Source: Rhizobium terricola | GTDB lineage: Bacteria > Pseudomonadota > Alphaproteobacteria > Rhizobiales > Rhizobiaceae | Length of the DNA: 64,000 nt | NCBI RefSeq assembly: GCF_012927355.1 | Contig: NZ_JABBGK010000003.1 | Coordinates: 248,001 to 312,000 of the forward strand | Reading direction: 5' to 3' | Shown here: positions 42,523 to 52,120 of the stretch, piece after piece | Layout of the letters: each line of letters opens with the position of its first letter | How positions within the stretch are numbered: the first letter of the stretch is position 1 | The notes under the pieces: generated by a model | What the model saw: the letters and a program-made list of their open reading frames with translations, nothing else | The model's database searches: none | What the model was told of the DNA's origin: nothing | Position numbers and translations under genes: made by a program

Positions 42523-43587
42523 TCAAACGTCGGCTTTGTCGACCGCGCTGCGGTCGTCGGTTTCCGGCGCACTGCCGATCGAGAAGCGCATGCGGTATTC
42601 TCCGGGCGAAACTCCGACGATCTTGCGGAAGATCTTGCGGAAGGCATTGGCATCCTCGTAGCCGCTCGCCCAGGCGATCTGCTCGATCGACAGGTTCGAT
42701 TGCTCGAGCAGGTCGCGGGACTTGGCAACCCGCAGGCGCTGCGAATATTCCGTCGGATTGATACCTGTCGCCTTCTGGAAGCGCCTGAGGAAGGTGCGCT
42801 CACCAAGACCTGCCCGTTCCGCCATCATCTGCAGGTTCAGCCCCCTGGAATCCGTTCCGTGCAGCCAGTGCTGGACGTTGAGGATCACGGTATCGCCGTG
42901 GTCGAGACGCGGGATGAACTTGGCGTAGAAGCTTTGCTCGCGGGCACCAGGATCGATCAGCATGAACCGGGCCGTCGCCAGCATCACGCTGGCGCCGAGG
43001 AGGCGGTCGATCAGCCGCAAGCCCAGATCCGTCCAAGCCATCATGCCACCGGCGGTGATGATGTCGCCCTCGTCGAGCAGCATCTTGTCGGTGTCGATGC
43101 GAATGTCCGGATGGCGCTTGGCGATCGTGTCGCCATGCAGCCAATGGGTCGTCGCCGCGCGGCCGGAAAGCAGTCCGGTCTGGGCGAGCAGCGATGCACC
43201 GCCACAGGCCGAGCAGACGATCGCGCCGGCTTGGTGGTGCCCCCGGATCCACTCGGGAAATGCGCCCATGCGTTCGCCGAACGGCAGGTCGTCACCGAGG
43301 CCGGGCGGCAACACCACGGCCACGAGCGCGCGTTCCCGCTCGGCGGGATGCGTATCATAGACCTTCGACACCGAACCTGACGCATTCAATTCGTGATGGC
43401 TGATCCGCAACCGGCGGCCATCCGGCCCCGATTGTTGAAGCTCGTATTTCGCCGCCACCGAAAACATGTCGGTCAGGCCATACACCGCCGCGCGCCAGGC
43501 ATCGGGATAGCTGGCGATGGCGATTTCCATCGTGTCGTGGATCAAACGCTTTGTCACTTCCGACCCTATGCTTGTCAATTTTGCCAT
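42523..43587 (-). CDS. GlxA-family (DJ-1/PfpI + AraC HTH) transcriptional regulator
   Basis: 354-residue regulator. The N-terminal class I glutamine amidotransferase-like domain (about 20-210) has [19 protein letters not shown], with a Cys at the nucleophile-elbow position, and THWLHGD. The C-terminal AraC double HTH (about 235-335) has [21 protein letters not shown] and [20 protein letters not shown]. The amidase-like domain is generally a ligand sensor. It diverges from the Tat-signal alpha/beta hydrolase gene with an 81-nt spacer and is its probable regulator. ATG 43587; an internal ATG at 43530 is an alternative start. Confidence 0.9.
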   Translation of the reverse strand: MAKLTSIGSEVTKRLIHDTMEIAIASYPDAWRAAVYGLTDMFSVAAKYELQQSGPDGRRLRISHHELNASGSVSKVYDTHPAERERALVAVVLPPGLGDDLPFGERMGAFPEWIRGHHQAGAIVCSACGGASLLAQTGLLSGRAATTHWLHGDTIAKRHPDIRIDTDKMLLDEGDIITAGGMMAWTDLGLRLIDRLLGASVMLATARFMLIDPGAREQSFYAKFIPRLDHGDTVILNVQHWLHGTDSRGLNLQMMAERAGLGERTFLRRFQKATGINPTEYSQRLRVAKSRDLLEQSNLSIEQIAWASGYEDANAFRKIFRKIVGVSPGEYRMRFSIGSAPETDDRSAVDKADV

Positions 43588-43668
43588 TCGTGTGGCGATG
43601 CTCCCGCCATTATCACATCAACCAGCGCTCCGGAACGCTCAGGCAATCAACAGACAGAAAAGCAGGCA

Positions 43669-44679
43669 ATGATGAAAAACGCGACCACAACAAAAACAGG
43701 CGAATTCCCGACGTCCCGCCGCGATCTCCTTGTCGCCGGTGCCGTCGGGGCGGTCGCCGCCCTCATCGCGGCAGGCGGTCCGACAGGGGGCGCCATGGCG
43801 GCCCAGATCAACCAATCCAACTTGAATTCAACAGGAGTGAAGACAATGACAAGCACGATCACAACTCGCGACGGCGTCGAAATCTACTACAAGGACTGGG
43901 GTCCGAAGACCGGTCAGCCCGTCATGCTCAGCCACGGCTGGCCGCTCAACTCCGACAGCTGGGAAGCGCAGGCCTTCCATCTCGCGCAGAACGGCTTCCG
44001 TGTCATCACCCATGACCGTCGTGGTCACGGGCGGTCCAGCCAACCCTGGGATGGCAACGACATGGACCACTATGCGGACGATCTTTCCGATCTGATCGAG
44101 GCCCTCGATCTCAAGGATATCATCCTTGCCGGCTTCTCCACCGGTGGGGGCGAAATTGCCCGCTATATCGGGCGGCATGGAACGGCGCGGATTGCCAAGG
44201 CGGGTCTCATCTCGGCGGTGCCGCCGTTGATGGTCAAGACCGAAAAGAACCCTGGCGGCCTGCCGAAGGAGGTCTTCGACGGCCTACAGGCGGCGAGCCT
44301 CACCGACCGTTCGCAGCTCTACAGGGATATCGCCAGCGGCCCGTTCTTCGGCTTCAACCGGCCGGGCGCCAAGGCATCGCAGGGCATGGTCGACAGTTTC
44401 TGGCTGCAGGGCATGATGGCGGGTCACAAGAACACCTATGACTCGATCGTCGCCTTCTCGCAGACCGATTTTACCGAGGATCTGAAGAAGTTCGACGTGC
44501 CGACCCTGATCGTGCATGGCGACGACGACCAGATCGTGCCGATCGACGCCGCCGGCAAGGCTTCGAAGCGGCTGATCCCGCATGCGGAGCTCAAGGTCTA
44601 TGCCGGCGCGCCGCATGGCCTTGCCGATACCCACAAGGACCAGCTGAACGCCGACCTGCTGGCCTTTGCCAAGGCCTGA
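43669..44679 (+). CDS. Alpha/beta hydrolase (non-haem chloroperoxidase-like) with Tat signal
   Basis: 336 residues from ATG 43669. The mature part is a complete alpha/beta hydrolase: [10 protein letters not shown], the nucleophile Ser in AGFSTGGGE, acid Asp in [11 protein letters not shown], and His in GAPHGLAD, closest in style to cofactor-free haloperoxidases/esterases. The first 47 residues form a twin-arginine signal ([20 protein letters not shown]... AMAAQ), so the product should be exported folded. Unusually, a second in-frame start, ATG 43846 ([12 protein letters not shown]), has its own AGGAG at 43833-43837 and matches the usual N-terminus of the family, so a 277-residue cytosolic form may also be made. 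It diverges from a GlxA-type regulator. Confidence 0.88.
   Translation: MMKNATTTKTGEFPTSRRDLLVAGAVGAVAALIAAGGPTGGAMAAQINQSNLNSTGVKTMTSTITTRDGVEIYYKDWGPKTGQPVMLSHGWPLNSDSWEAQAFHLAQNGFRVITHDRRGHGRSSQPWDGNDMDHYADDLSDLIEALDLKDIILAGFSTGGGEIARYIGRHGTARIAKAGLISAVPPLMVKTEKNPGGLPKEVFDGLQAASLTDRSQLYRDIASGPFFGFNRPGAKASQGMVDSFWLQGMMAGHKNTYDSIVAFSQTDFTEDLKKFDVPTLIVHGDDDQIVPIDAAGKASKRLIPHAELKVYAGAPHGLADTHKDQLNADLLAFAKA
43833..43848 (+). promoter_or_regulatory. Internal ribosome-binding site and start in the hydrolase gene
   Basis: AGGAG (43833-43837) lies 8 nt before an in-frame ATG (43846) exactly where homologues of this hydrolase begin. It may be functional, or a relic of the gene before the Tat-signal segment was added in front. 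Confidence 0.55.
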
Positions 44680-44704
44680 GGCTCATTCGGCCCTGATCCA
44701 CGTG

Positions 44705-44729
44705 CCGGCGCCGTCCTGGATGGCGCCGG
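44705..44729 (+). terminator. GC hairpin after the alpha/beta hydrolase gene
   Basis: CCGGCGCC and GGCGCCGG separated by 9 nt, 26 nt past the stop codon and before the end of the convergent VIT-family gene. Strong stem, no T-tract; a possible bidirectional terminator. Confidence 0.45.
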
Positions 44730-44758
44730 TACTCTTGCGTGAACCAATGCCTTCGGCG

Positions 44759-45454
44759 CTAGACTGCGGTTCCGACCACCGCGCCAATTCCGGCCGTCAG
44801 CGCCATGGCGAAAGCTCCCCAGAAAGTGACGCGCAGCGTGGCGCGCGCAATATTCGCACCACCGGCCTTGGCACCGACCGCACCAAGGAGGGCGAGGAAC
44901 AGCAGCGAAGCGACGGAGACCGTCCAGACCAGGGTGCTCGCCGGAGAAATCACGACCATCAGCAATGGCAGGGCAGCGCCGACGGCAAAGGTCGCGGCCG
45001 ATGTGAGGGCTGCCTGGATCGGCCGGGCGGTGGTCATTTCGGAAATGCCGAGTTCGTCATGGGCATGGGCGACCAGGGCGTCCTTGGCCATCAACTGGTC
45101 GGCGACCTGTCGTGCAAGCTCCGGTTCGACACCGCGGGCGACATAGATCTGAGCCAGTTCCTCCCGCTCGAATTCCGGCTGCGTCTCGAGCTCCTTTCGC
45201 TCCCGGCTCAGGTCGGCCTGCTCGGTATCGGATTGCGAGCTGACGGAGACATATTCACCCGCCGCCATCGACATTGCCCCGGCAACCAGACCGGCGATGC
45301 CGGCCACGAGAACCTCGGAGCTGCCTGCGGAAGCGGAGGCCACGCCGACGACGAGGCTGGCTGTCGAGACGATCCCGTCATTGGCGCCGAGAACGGCGGC
45401 ACGCAGCCAGCCGATGCGCGAAACAAGATGGTTTTCCGTGTGTAGCCTGCTCAT
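44759..45454 (-). CDS. VIT1/CCC1-family iron/manganese transporter
   Basis: 231-residue membrane protein with about five TM segments. The family starts with RAAVLGANDGIVSTASLVVGVA (residues 18-39), includes GLVAGAMSMAAGEYVSVSSQ (55-74), a charged cytosolic middle helix-turn-helix (REELAQIYVARGVEPELA), and two C-terminal TM pairs. Members move Fe2+ or Mn2+ out of the cytosol or into stores; whether this one prefers iron or manganese is unknown. ATG 45454. It stands alone. Confidence 0.88.
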   Translation of the reverse strand: MSRLHTENHLVSRIGWLRAAVLGANDGIVSTASLVVGVASASAGSSEVLVAGIAGLVAGAMSMAAGEYVSVSSQSDTEQADLSRERKELETQPEFEREELAQIYVARGVEPELARQVADQLMAKDALVAHAHDELGISEMTTARPIQAALTSAATFAVGAALPLLMVVISPASTLVWTVSVASLLFLALLGAVGAKAGGANIARATLRVTFWGAFAMALTAGIGAVVGTAV

Positions 45455-45541
45455 GGGTGAAATCCCGCTCCCGTCACCGACAATCGATCTATCAAGCCTA
45501 GCAGCTCACCCATGTCGGGCGAAAGTCAATCCGGGTGATGT

Positions 45542-46330
45542 TCAAGCGCGACCGGCGCGACGCTTCAGCGCCGCAACTTCGGTTTCCGTCAGAAAACGTG
45601 TGCCGCCCTTCTCAAGGTCGCCGAGCAGCAGGTCTCCGAAGGCGACGCGCACCAGCCGCAGGCACTCGAAGCCGGTCGCCTCCAGCATGCGGCGGATCTC
45701 CCGGTTCTTGCCCTCATGCAGTTCGAATTCCAGCCAGCAGGTCTTGTCGGCTTCCCGGAGAATCCGTACGCGGGCGGCCTTCAGCAGCTCTCCGTCATCG
45801 AGGATGCCGGCGGTCATGCGGGCCAGATCGGCTTCGCCGGGGCGGCCGCGCGTCTGTACGTGATAGATCTTGGCGATGTCGCTTTCCGGGTCGAGCAGGC
45901 GCTGGGCGAGCACGGTGTCGTTGGTGAAGAGCAGGAGGCCCTCGCTCGCCTTGTCGAGGCGGCCCACGGGAGAAACATGCGGGATGTCGAGATTTTCGAG
46001 GCAGGAAAAGACCGTCTCACGGCCTTCGGGATCATCCCGCGTGGTCACCAGTCCGCGCGGCTTGTTCAGCATCAGGTAGACCCTGGTTTCCACTCCGACC
46101 GGCTTGCCGTCGACGGCGATGCGATCGGTGCGGATGTCGACCCAAGCGGAAAGGTCGGTGACGCACCTGCCGCCGACGGTGACATGGCCATCGGCTACGA
46201 GCTTTTCCGCCTGGGTACGAGAACAGTAACCGAGCTTGGAGAGAGCCCTGGGAAGGGTCACGCGGGTACCAGGCGCTGCTTGCGAATTCTTGGCCAACCG
46301 TCTCACATCCGGAATTGTCAGGGCGGCCAT
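45542..46330 (-). CDS. RsuA/RluB-family pseudouridine synthase
   Basis: 262-residue rRNA-modifying enzyme. An N-terminal S4 RNA-binding domain (about residues 25-75, TLPRALSKLGYCSRTQAEKL) is followed by the RsuA/RluBEF catalytic domain: YLMLNKPRGLVTT and VGRLDKASEGLLLFT with the catalytic Asp near 125, then LHEGKNREIRRMLEATG. It isomerises a specific uridine in 16S or 23S rRNA; the site (RluB, RluE, RluF or RsuA type) cannot be told from sequence by eye. ATG 46330; separated from the YhaN gene by 83 nt. Confidence 0.9.
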   Translation of the reverse strand: MAALTIPDVRRLAKNSQAAPGTRVTLPRALSKLGYCSRTQAEKLVADGHVTVGGRCVTDLSAWVDIRTDRIAVDGKPVGVETRVYLMLNKPRGLVTTRDDPEGRETVFSCLENLDIPHVSPVGRLDKASEGLLLFTNDTVLAQRLLDPESDIAKIYHVQTRGRPGEADLARMTAGILDDGELLKAARVRILREADKTCWLEFELHEGKNREIRRMLEATGFECLRLVRVAFGDLLLGDLEKGGTRFLTETEVAALKRRAGRA

Positions 46331-46413
46331 TCGGCCGCAGGTTTCAACGGGTCAACGACTGCCCGCGCGGTGGCGATCCCGTCAAGAGAAATGTGACGGG
46401 GCCGACCTGCGGG

Positions 46414-49400
46414 CTAGCTCGAGATTTCGTGGATCCGGACCTGTGGCACCACACGCCGGGCGATGTCGCAGAGATGGCGATGGTGCGTGAGATAGATGAC
46501 CTGGCCGATCTTCGCCATTTCCCCGAATAGCCTGAGCACTTCTTCCGAGCGCGGTTCGTCAAAGGTCTCCATGATGTCGTCGGCGATGAAGGGAACGGAG
46601 GGCCGGCTTGCGGCGAACTCCTCGTAACCGGCGAGGCGAAGCGCCAGGTAGAGCTGGAACTGGGTTCCCTTGGACATCTCGCTGGCCAGCTTCGAGCCAC
46701 CCTGGCGCGACAGGCCGATCAGGGTTTCGCGGTCCTTGTCGGGCTGGGTCGCGAGGCCGGTATAGTCACCACGGGTGATGAGGCGGAAGGCGTCCGAGGC
46801 GCGTTTCATCATCGATGAACGATGCTTGTCGCGGTATGCCCGCAGGGCCTCGCCGGCGATGAGCACGCCGCTCTTGAGACGCAGGTTACTGGCTGCGTGC
46901 TCCTCGATCTCGAGGAAGATCGTCCGGCGTTCGGCTTCGATCCGGGCGACCTGATCGTCGCCGCCGACCGCATCCAGCCGGTCACCCGCCCGCGTCTTCT
47001 CGGCGAAGAGCTGCCTTGCGCGCTCGTCGAGATCGTCGAGCCGGGCGGCAAGCTCTGCTTGTTCCTGTTCCATGGCGTCGAAATCACTCGCCTCCACGTC
47101 GGCCAGCGCGGCTTCGATCGTGGCGGCATGCAATTCGGCGAGGAGCTGCTCCCGAAGGCCATAGAGGCGCGTCTCGCGGCGGGCCCGTTCGTTTGCCGCT
47201 TCGAGCGCGAGCGCGACCTCGGCCAGCGTGTCGACCCCGAAGAACGAGGTGAGCTCGCTCTTGCGGGCGGCGTGTTCCGCGAGATCCTGCCTGAGCTTGC
47301 GCTGGGTTTCGGCGAGGCGATCGAGGGCGGCGATTTTATCGGAGCGCAGCGACTGGTCATGGCGCGCCTTTTCCAGACGAGCGGCGAGCGTCACGGCGGT
47401 GCGGCTGGCCGAAGCCGGGTCGGCGGTTTCGCCCAGATCCGACAGGATGTCCTGCACCTCGGCGACGAAGTCGGCCTGATCCTTTTCCATCGTGGCGATG
47501 CGTCGCGCCAATTCGTCTCGATCATTCAGGGCGGGGGCGAGTTCGTTGAGGGTCTCGATGATTTCACGTACCGCCCCGGTCGAGGTGATCTCGCCGAACC
47601 AGGTTTCCGCGAGGGTGGTCGAGAACCGAGCTTGCCAGTCGTCCCGGTCTTTCTCGGCTTCCTCGAATTCGCGCCGCCGATCGTCAAGCGCACGCTTATG
47701 GTCGGCGATGGCTTTTTCCGCCGCTGTCCGGGCGGCGGCCCTGCTGTTGCCGGCGGTTACGGCAGCCTCGGCCACTTCGAGCAGTTCGGTAAGCGTTTGT
47801 CCCGTCCGGTCGAGGCCGACCGCGTCGAGGGCCGTGGCGAGCGTGTCACGATCGAGTTCGGCATCGGCCCGCGCCGTCGCGATTTCGTGCCGGGTCGCCT
47901 CTAGGCGCTCCCAGGCGGACAGGGCGTCGGAGCGTGCGCGGACAAGCTGTTCGATCAACGAGAACAGCCGGGCCAGGTTGCCGTCTGCGCTGACGGACAA
48001 GGCCTTTGGCAGTGTGCCCCGCAGCTCAGAAATGAGTCTTTCCCGCTCAGACTTCGCTTCGTCCAGCAATTCCTCCTGGCGGTCGATCCCCGCTGCCGCA
48101 ACCGACCGTTCCTCGGTGAGGGTGCGCAGATCGGCAAGGTCGCGCATCGCCGCCATGCGCGCCGTGGTTCCGAGGTCATCGGCATGCATGGCTTTTTCGA
48201 AAGCCTCGGCGCTTTCCTTGTCCAGCCGCTGAAGATGGTCCTTCCATGCAGCGTCGCGTTGAGCGCGCAGTCGGAGTACTTCGGCATCCTCGACCAGCCC
48301 GCCGCGTGCGCCGAGGGCGGTGATCCGCGCTTCGACCTGCCTGTGCTGGGTGACGAGCTGGCGTCCGCGCTCGGTATGGTCGGCGATGCGGCTGTCCACG
48401 GCGGCAAGAGCCGCGCGCCAGATCTCGAGTTGTCGCGGATCGGGCAAGGCAAGGATACGGAGAGCTTCGCCGTCAAGGAGATCTCCGTCGGCGAGCTCGG
48501 CAAGCGGGCGGACGGCTTCGGCAAATCGGCGCTCCAGATCACCGAGACTGCGCTCCGCAAGCCGCAATCGGGTCGAATGATCGCTGCGGCGGACAATCGC
48601 CAACGTTGCCGTGAGCCGGCTAATCATCGAAGCGTCGGCGTCCTCGCCACGTGCGACCAGGGCCTCGTGTTCGGAATCGGCTCGCTCCTTGGCGACCCTT
48701 GCGGCCGCGAGCTCGCGGGCTGCGGTTTGCAGGCGCGCCTCGACGCCGGAACGCATCTCGATTAAGTCACGCAGGGCACCGATGGTCGCGGCCGGCAGAA
48801 GCAGGTCTTCCGGCGTCTCGAATCCCGTCCGGTCCAGTCGGGTCAGGATGCCGCCGATGGTGGAGTTTCGAGCGGCAAGGGCTATCCGGCGCTTCGGCAG
48901 ATCTTCCTCCGCTCCGGCGAAACGCGCGAGCCCCCTGGCGAGATGGGTGATCCGGTCGGAAAGCGCGAGAACGGGTTCATCGAGTTCGCTGCCTTCGATT
49001 TCCTGCCGCACGCGCTCCATGTCCGTCTCGATGCCGGCAAGGCGGGTCGCGAGCCGGGTCTCCTCCTCCATCAGGCCGGGGAGATCGCGGGCCCAATCGG
49101 CCGGGGGACGCCGAAGGCCGGCGTTTTCGGCGAGCTCCGCTTCGAGCCGGCGGTATTCGGCGGCGAGCGGGCGGGCGCGCAACAGGCGGGTGATCGCCTC
49201 GCTTCTCGCTCTTGCATTGCCGCGCGCATGCATTGCCTCGTCATAGGCCGCCTCGGCGTGGCCGAGTGCGGCGACGAGGCCGGCATGGGTCGACGCCAGG
49301 GTGTCGATTTCGTCGCGCCGCGTCTTCAGTTCCGCAAGCTTTTGCTTCAGCTCGGCGATCCGCGTGGAGCGTGCCCGTTTTTTGTAGAGCGCGTCGGCCT

Positions 49401-49908
49401 CGTCCGAGATGGCGCCCAGTGTCGTGCTGACACCGGCCAGACCGGCGCTGGCTGAAAAGAGCAGTTCGCCGAGGTCACCCTTGCTCTGGAGGATGGCATT
49501 GCCACCCTCCTCGAGCGTCACGTCGTCGAGCGAAAACATCGTGCGATAGGCGTCCCGGCTGACCCCCGCCAGCGGAACGGACAGCAGTGCCTCAGGCACC
49601 GCTTCGCCGCGCCCGTCGAGCAGCGATCCGGCGCGTTGCTTGACGCGCTTCAGGTCGTGGGACGCGCCGGCGAATTCCAGGCAGCCGCCGACCTGCATGG
49701 CACTATAGGCATGCAGGAAATTGTAGCGGCTGCGTTCCTCGATCCCGTAGAGCAGATCGAGGTAGGCGGAGAGAGAGGTCGACTTTCCGGCCTCGTTGAG
49801 ACCGTAGACGATGTGCAGGTCCGGCGCGCCCGGTTCGACCGCGCCGAAGTCGATCACATGGTCGGTGAACTTGCCGTAGCGGGTGAGATCGAGTCTCCGC
49901 AGCCTCAT
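46414..49908 (-). CDS. YhaN/SbcC-like AAA ATPase with long coiled coils
   Basis: 1164-residue SMC/Rad50-like ATPase. The N-terminal half-site RYGKFTDHVIDFG and Walker A YGLNEAGKSTSL lie at about 9-46, two very long coiled-coil arms (about 180-1030) follow, and the C-terminal half has a signature-like FQLYLALRLAGYE and the Walker B FIADDIMETFD. Such proteins pair with a YhaO/SbcD-like nuclease to open and trim DNA ends. Its ATG at 49908 overlaps the stop of the nuclease gene as ATGA, so the two are translated together and their products probably form one complex. It is longer than typical SbcC (about 1050). Confidence 0.88.
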   Translation of the reverse strand: MRLRRLDLTRYGKFTDHVIDFGAVEPGAPDLHIVYGLNEAGKSTSLSAYLDLLYGIEERSRYNFLHAYSAMQVGGCLEFAGASHDLKRVKQRAGSLLDGRGEAVPEALLSVPLAGVSRDAYRTMFSLDDVTLEEGGNAILQSKGDLGELLFSASAGLAGVSTTLGAISDEADALYKKRARSTRIAELKQKLAELKTRRDEIDTLASTHAGLVAALGHAEAAYDEAMHARGNARARSEAITRLLRARPLAAEYRRLEAELAENAGLRRPPADWARDLPGLMEEETRLATRLAGIETDMERVRQEIEGSELDEPVLALSDRITHLARGLARFAGAEEDLPKRRIALAARNSTIGGILTRLDRTGFETPEDLLLPAATIGALRDLIEMRSGVEARLQTAARELAAARVAKERADSEHEALVARGEDADASMISRLTATLAIVRRSDHSTRLRLAERSLGDLERRFAEAVRPLAELADGDLLDGEALRILALPDPRQLEIWRAALAAVDSRIADHTERGRQLVTQHRQVEARITALGARGGLVEDAEVLRLRAQRDAAWKDHLQRLDKESAEAFEKAMHADDLGTTARMAAMRDLADLRTLTEERSVAAAGIDRQEELLDEAKSERERLISELRGTLPKALSVSADGNLARLFSLIEQLVRARSDALSAWERLEATRHEIATARADAELDRDTLATALDAVGLDRTGQTLTELLEVAEAAVTAGNSRAAARTAAEKAIADHKRALDDRRREFEEAEKDRDDWQARFSTTLAETWFGEITSTGAVREIIETLNELAPALNDRDELARRIATMEKDQADFVAEVQDILSDLGETADPASASRTAVTLAARLEKARHDQSLRSDKIAALDRLAETQRKLRQDLAEHAARKSELTSFFGVDTLAEVALALEAANERARRETRLYGLREQLLAELHAATIEAALADVEASDFDAMEQEQAELAARLDDLDERARQLFAEKTRAGDRLDAVGGDDQVARIEAERRTIFLEIEEHAASNLRLKSGVLIAGEALRAYRDKHRSSMMKRASDAFRLITRGDYTGLATQPDKDRETLIGLSRQGGSKLASEMSKGTQFQLYLALRLAGYEEFAASRPSVPFIADDIMETFDEPRSEEVLRLFGEMAKIGQVIYLTHHRHLCDIARRVVPQVRIHEISS

Positions 49909-51176
49909 TCGGTGGCCCCCGCACCGTCGCTCCTCAGACGGGAGACGATGTCGTCGCTGCCTTCGGCCAGCAGCCGTTCGACAAAGGCCTCGAACTCAGC
50001 TTCGTCGCTCCCGGTGAAGGCGCGGCTCTCGGGCGGAAGCTCGTCGCGCAGTTCCTTGACCATGCGACGGACTTCCTCGCGCAGCCCGTGTCGGATCGAC
50101 ACGTCGTCGCGCATCAGTTCGGCAAGCTCGATCAGCGGATCGGCGCTCGACCGGGAGGATGCCTCGCCCGGCGCCTTGGTGGTGATCTCGATTTTTTCGA
50201 TCCAGGCTCGACCAATGCCTTCGGCGCGCTGCTCGGCTTCGGCGAGCAGCAGGTCCCGGTCGCGGCGCAGGCGCCACGACAACGGCGTCGTGCCGGTCAG
50301 CACGAGGCGTGCGACAAGATGATCCGACGGCATGCGGCCACGCAGTTCGGCAACCGACGTTTCGATCGTCTCGACGACGTCGAACCAGCTGGCGGCCTGG
50401 CTCAGGTCGACGGGAAGACGTGCGAATTCCGCGATGCTCGCCAGGCGCTCCTCGACGGTGAGGCTGCGGTCGTCGTGGATGGTCACGAGTGATATGCCCT
50501 TCGGGCCTGCCTCGTTGATGTCGCGTCCCTGCGGCATGCCGGGCATGACGACCGTTGTGCGGCCCGCGTACTCGCTGCGCTGGTGGATGTGCCCGAGCGC
50601 CCAGTAGTCGAAACCCGAGCCCTGCAGGTCGGCGAGACTGCACGGGGCGTAGACGTCGTGGCCTGGGGCGCCGGCGAGGCTCGTGTGCATGATCCCGACA
50701 TTGACCCGGTCCGGCAGCGGCGGCCGATACTTGGGCAGCAGGCTTTCGGGCGCCTGGGGTCTTGCAAAGCTCAGGCCGTGAAAGGCGATGCCGAGGCCTC
50801 CCTTTTCCACTTCCACGGCCTCGGCCCGGCCGGAATAGACCTTCACCGAGGGCGGCAGAACGAGTTCCTGGGTGATGCGCGACAGGGCGTCGTGGTTGCC
50901 GCGTATCGTGTAGGTGGCGATCCCGGCCTGATGCAGACGCTGCATCTGCGAGGCGAGGAAGCGCGCCGTCTTCATCGATGTCTGGTCGCCGTCATAGAGA
51001 TCGCCAGCGATGACGAGCGCGTCGACCTGCTCCTCGACACAGAGATCGACGATCCTGACCAGCGCCTGGCGGGTCGAGTCGCCGATCAGGTCCGCGAGCT
51101 CCCTGTTGCGCAAGGACAGCGAGCGAAGGGGCGAATCCAGATGGATGTCGGCAGTGTGGACGAAGCGGAAGGCCAT
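49905..51176 (-). CDS. YhaO/SbcD-like metallophosphoesterase (DNA repair exonuclease)
   Basis: 423-residue calcineurin-like phosphoesterase of the Mre11/SbcD class. All metal motifs are visible: HTADIHLDSPL (residues 7-17), VIAGDLYDGDQ, TIRGNHDALSR, MHTSLAG and LGHIHQRS. The C-terminal part (about 250-423) is the capping/ATPase-binding domain. Together with the following SMC-like gene it forms an SbcCD-type nuclease-ATPase. ATG 51176. The region upstream is shared with the promoter of the divergent tetR gene. Confidence 0.9.
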   Translation of the reverse strand: MAFRFVHTADIHLDSPLRSLSLRNRELADLIGDSTRQALVRIVDLCVEEQVDALVIAGDLYDGDQTSMKTARFLASQMQRLHQAGIATYTIRGNHDALSRITQELVLPPSVKVYSGRAEAVEVEKGGLGIAFHGLSFARPQAPESLLPKYRPPLPDRVNVGIMHTSLAGAPGHDVYAPCSLADLQGSGFDYWALGHIHQRSEYAGRTTVVMPGMPQGRDINEAGPKGISLVTIHDDRSLTVEERLASIAEFARLPVDLSQAASWFDVVETIETSVAELRGRMPSDHLVARLVLTGTTPLSWRLRRDRDLLLAEAEQRAEGIGRAWIEKIEITTKAPGEASSRSSADPLIELAELMRDDVSIRHGLREEVRRMVKELRDELPPESRAFTGSDEAEFEAFVERLLAEGSDDIVSRLRSDGAGATE

Positions 51177-51348
51177 CAGCGGTTCATTCTGGTCCTGTCT
51201 TTGGGCAGGTCGCCGGGCTTACGATTCTCCGCCGGCGGTGCGCTGACGATATAGGCACATTCCGGACGGCAACAAGCGATTTCACCGCCAGCTTCCAGTC
51301 CTTCCCGGTGTACGCCCTCGAGGACGAGGTCTCGCGGGGCAGGCGAGG

Positions 51349-51401
51349 TTGACAAAAATCATCTGTCGATTTACAACTGACGAAATTCGAAATTCGTCAG
51401 T
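51349..51401 (+). promoter_or_regulatory. tetR promoter with overlapping near-perfect operator
   Basis: A -35 box TTGACA (51349-51354) is followed after 17 nt by a -10-like TACAAC (51372-51377). Overlapping the -10 and running downstream is a 26-bp inverted repeat (51376-51401): arms ACTGACGAA and TTCGTCAGT with a central TTCGAA, only the two positions flanking the centre being mismatched. It ends 16 nt before the TetR start. The layout is that of an autorepressed TetR operon. Confidence 0.75.
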
Positions 51402-51416
51402 CATCAGGATCTGCCT

Positions 51417-52040
51417 ATGGCCACCGTCAATACCGAAAGCGAAAGCCATTCATCCGAGAGCCTTGCGCGGCAGGAAAACGTCAAGCGGATCCTCGATTCC
51501 GCCGAACGGCTTTTCCGCCACTACGGCTACAGCAAGACCAATGTCGCCGACATCGCCCGTGACCTCGGCATGTCGCCGGCGAACATCTATCGCTTCTTCG
51601 AGTCGAAGAAGGAGATCCTGCAGGGGCTCTGCAGCCGGATGCTCGGCGCCGGTTACGAACTGGCCCTCAGCATTGCTTCCCTGCCGATCAGTGCAGAGGA
51701 ACGGCTTCGCCGCTATGTCGAGATGGAGCACCGCCTGACGGTCGAGACCATGATGGACGCCGAGAAGGTCCACGAGATGGTGGTCGTCGCCATCGAACAG
51801 AACTGGCACGTCATCGACCAGCATATCGACCGGATGAACGAGGTTCTTCAGAAGATCATCGAGGACGGGATCGCCGCCGGCGAATTTCCCGATCAGGATG
51901 CCATCGTCGCGTCGCGCTGCTTCGGTGCCAGCACCGTCATCCTCAGCCATCCGCAGCTTGTCGCCCAGTGCCTGAGCAAGGAGAACCGCGCATCTCCGGC
52001 CGAGCTGACCGAATTCGCGATCCGTGCCCTGAAGGCCTGA
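51417..52040 (+). CDS. TetR-family repressor of the RND operon
   Basis: 207-residue regulator: HTH about residues 22-68 (KRILDSAERLFRHYGYSKTNVADIARD, MSPANIYRFFESKKEIL) and an all-helical ligand domain of the TetR_C type. It precedes the MFP and RND permease genes on the same strand by 80 nt, and a 26-bp palindrome overlaps its promoter, so it probably represses itself and the pump until an efflux substrate binds. The divergent YhaO gene may share the region. ATG 51417. Confidence 0.9.
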   Translation: MATVNTESESHSSESLARQENVKRILDSAERLFRHYGYSKTNVADIARDLGMSPANIYRFFESKKEILQGLCSRMLGAGYELALSIASLPISAEERLRRYVEMEHRLTVETMMDAEKVHEMVVVAIEQNWHVIDQHIDRMNEVLQKIIEDGIAAGEFPDQDAIVASRCFGASTVILSHPQLVAQCLSKENRASPAELTEFAIRALKA

Positions 52041-52120
52041 TCGCGGCGCGAAACAGAAGATCAAATTGCGAGAATAAACGACCAGCCGCGAAGGCCGCCC
52101 TTCGCCGAGGATAGCGTCCC

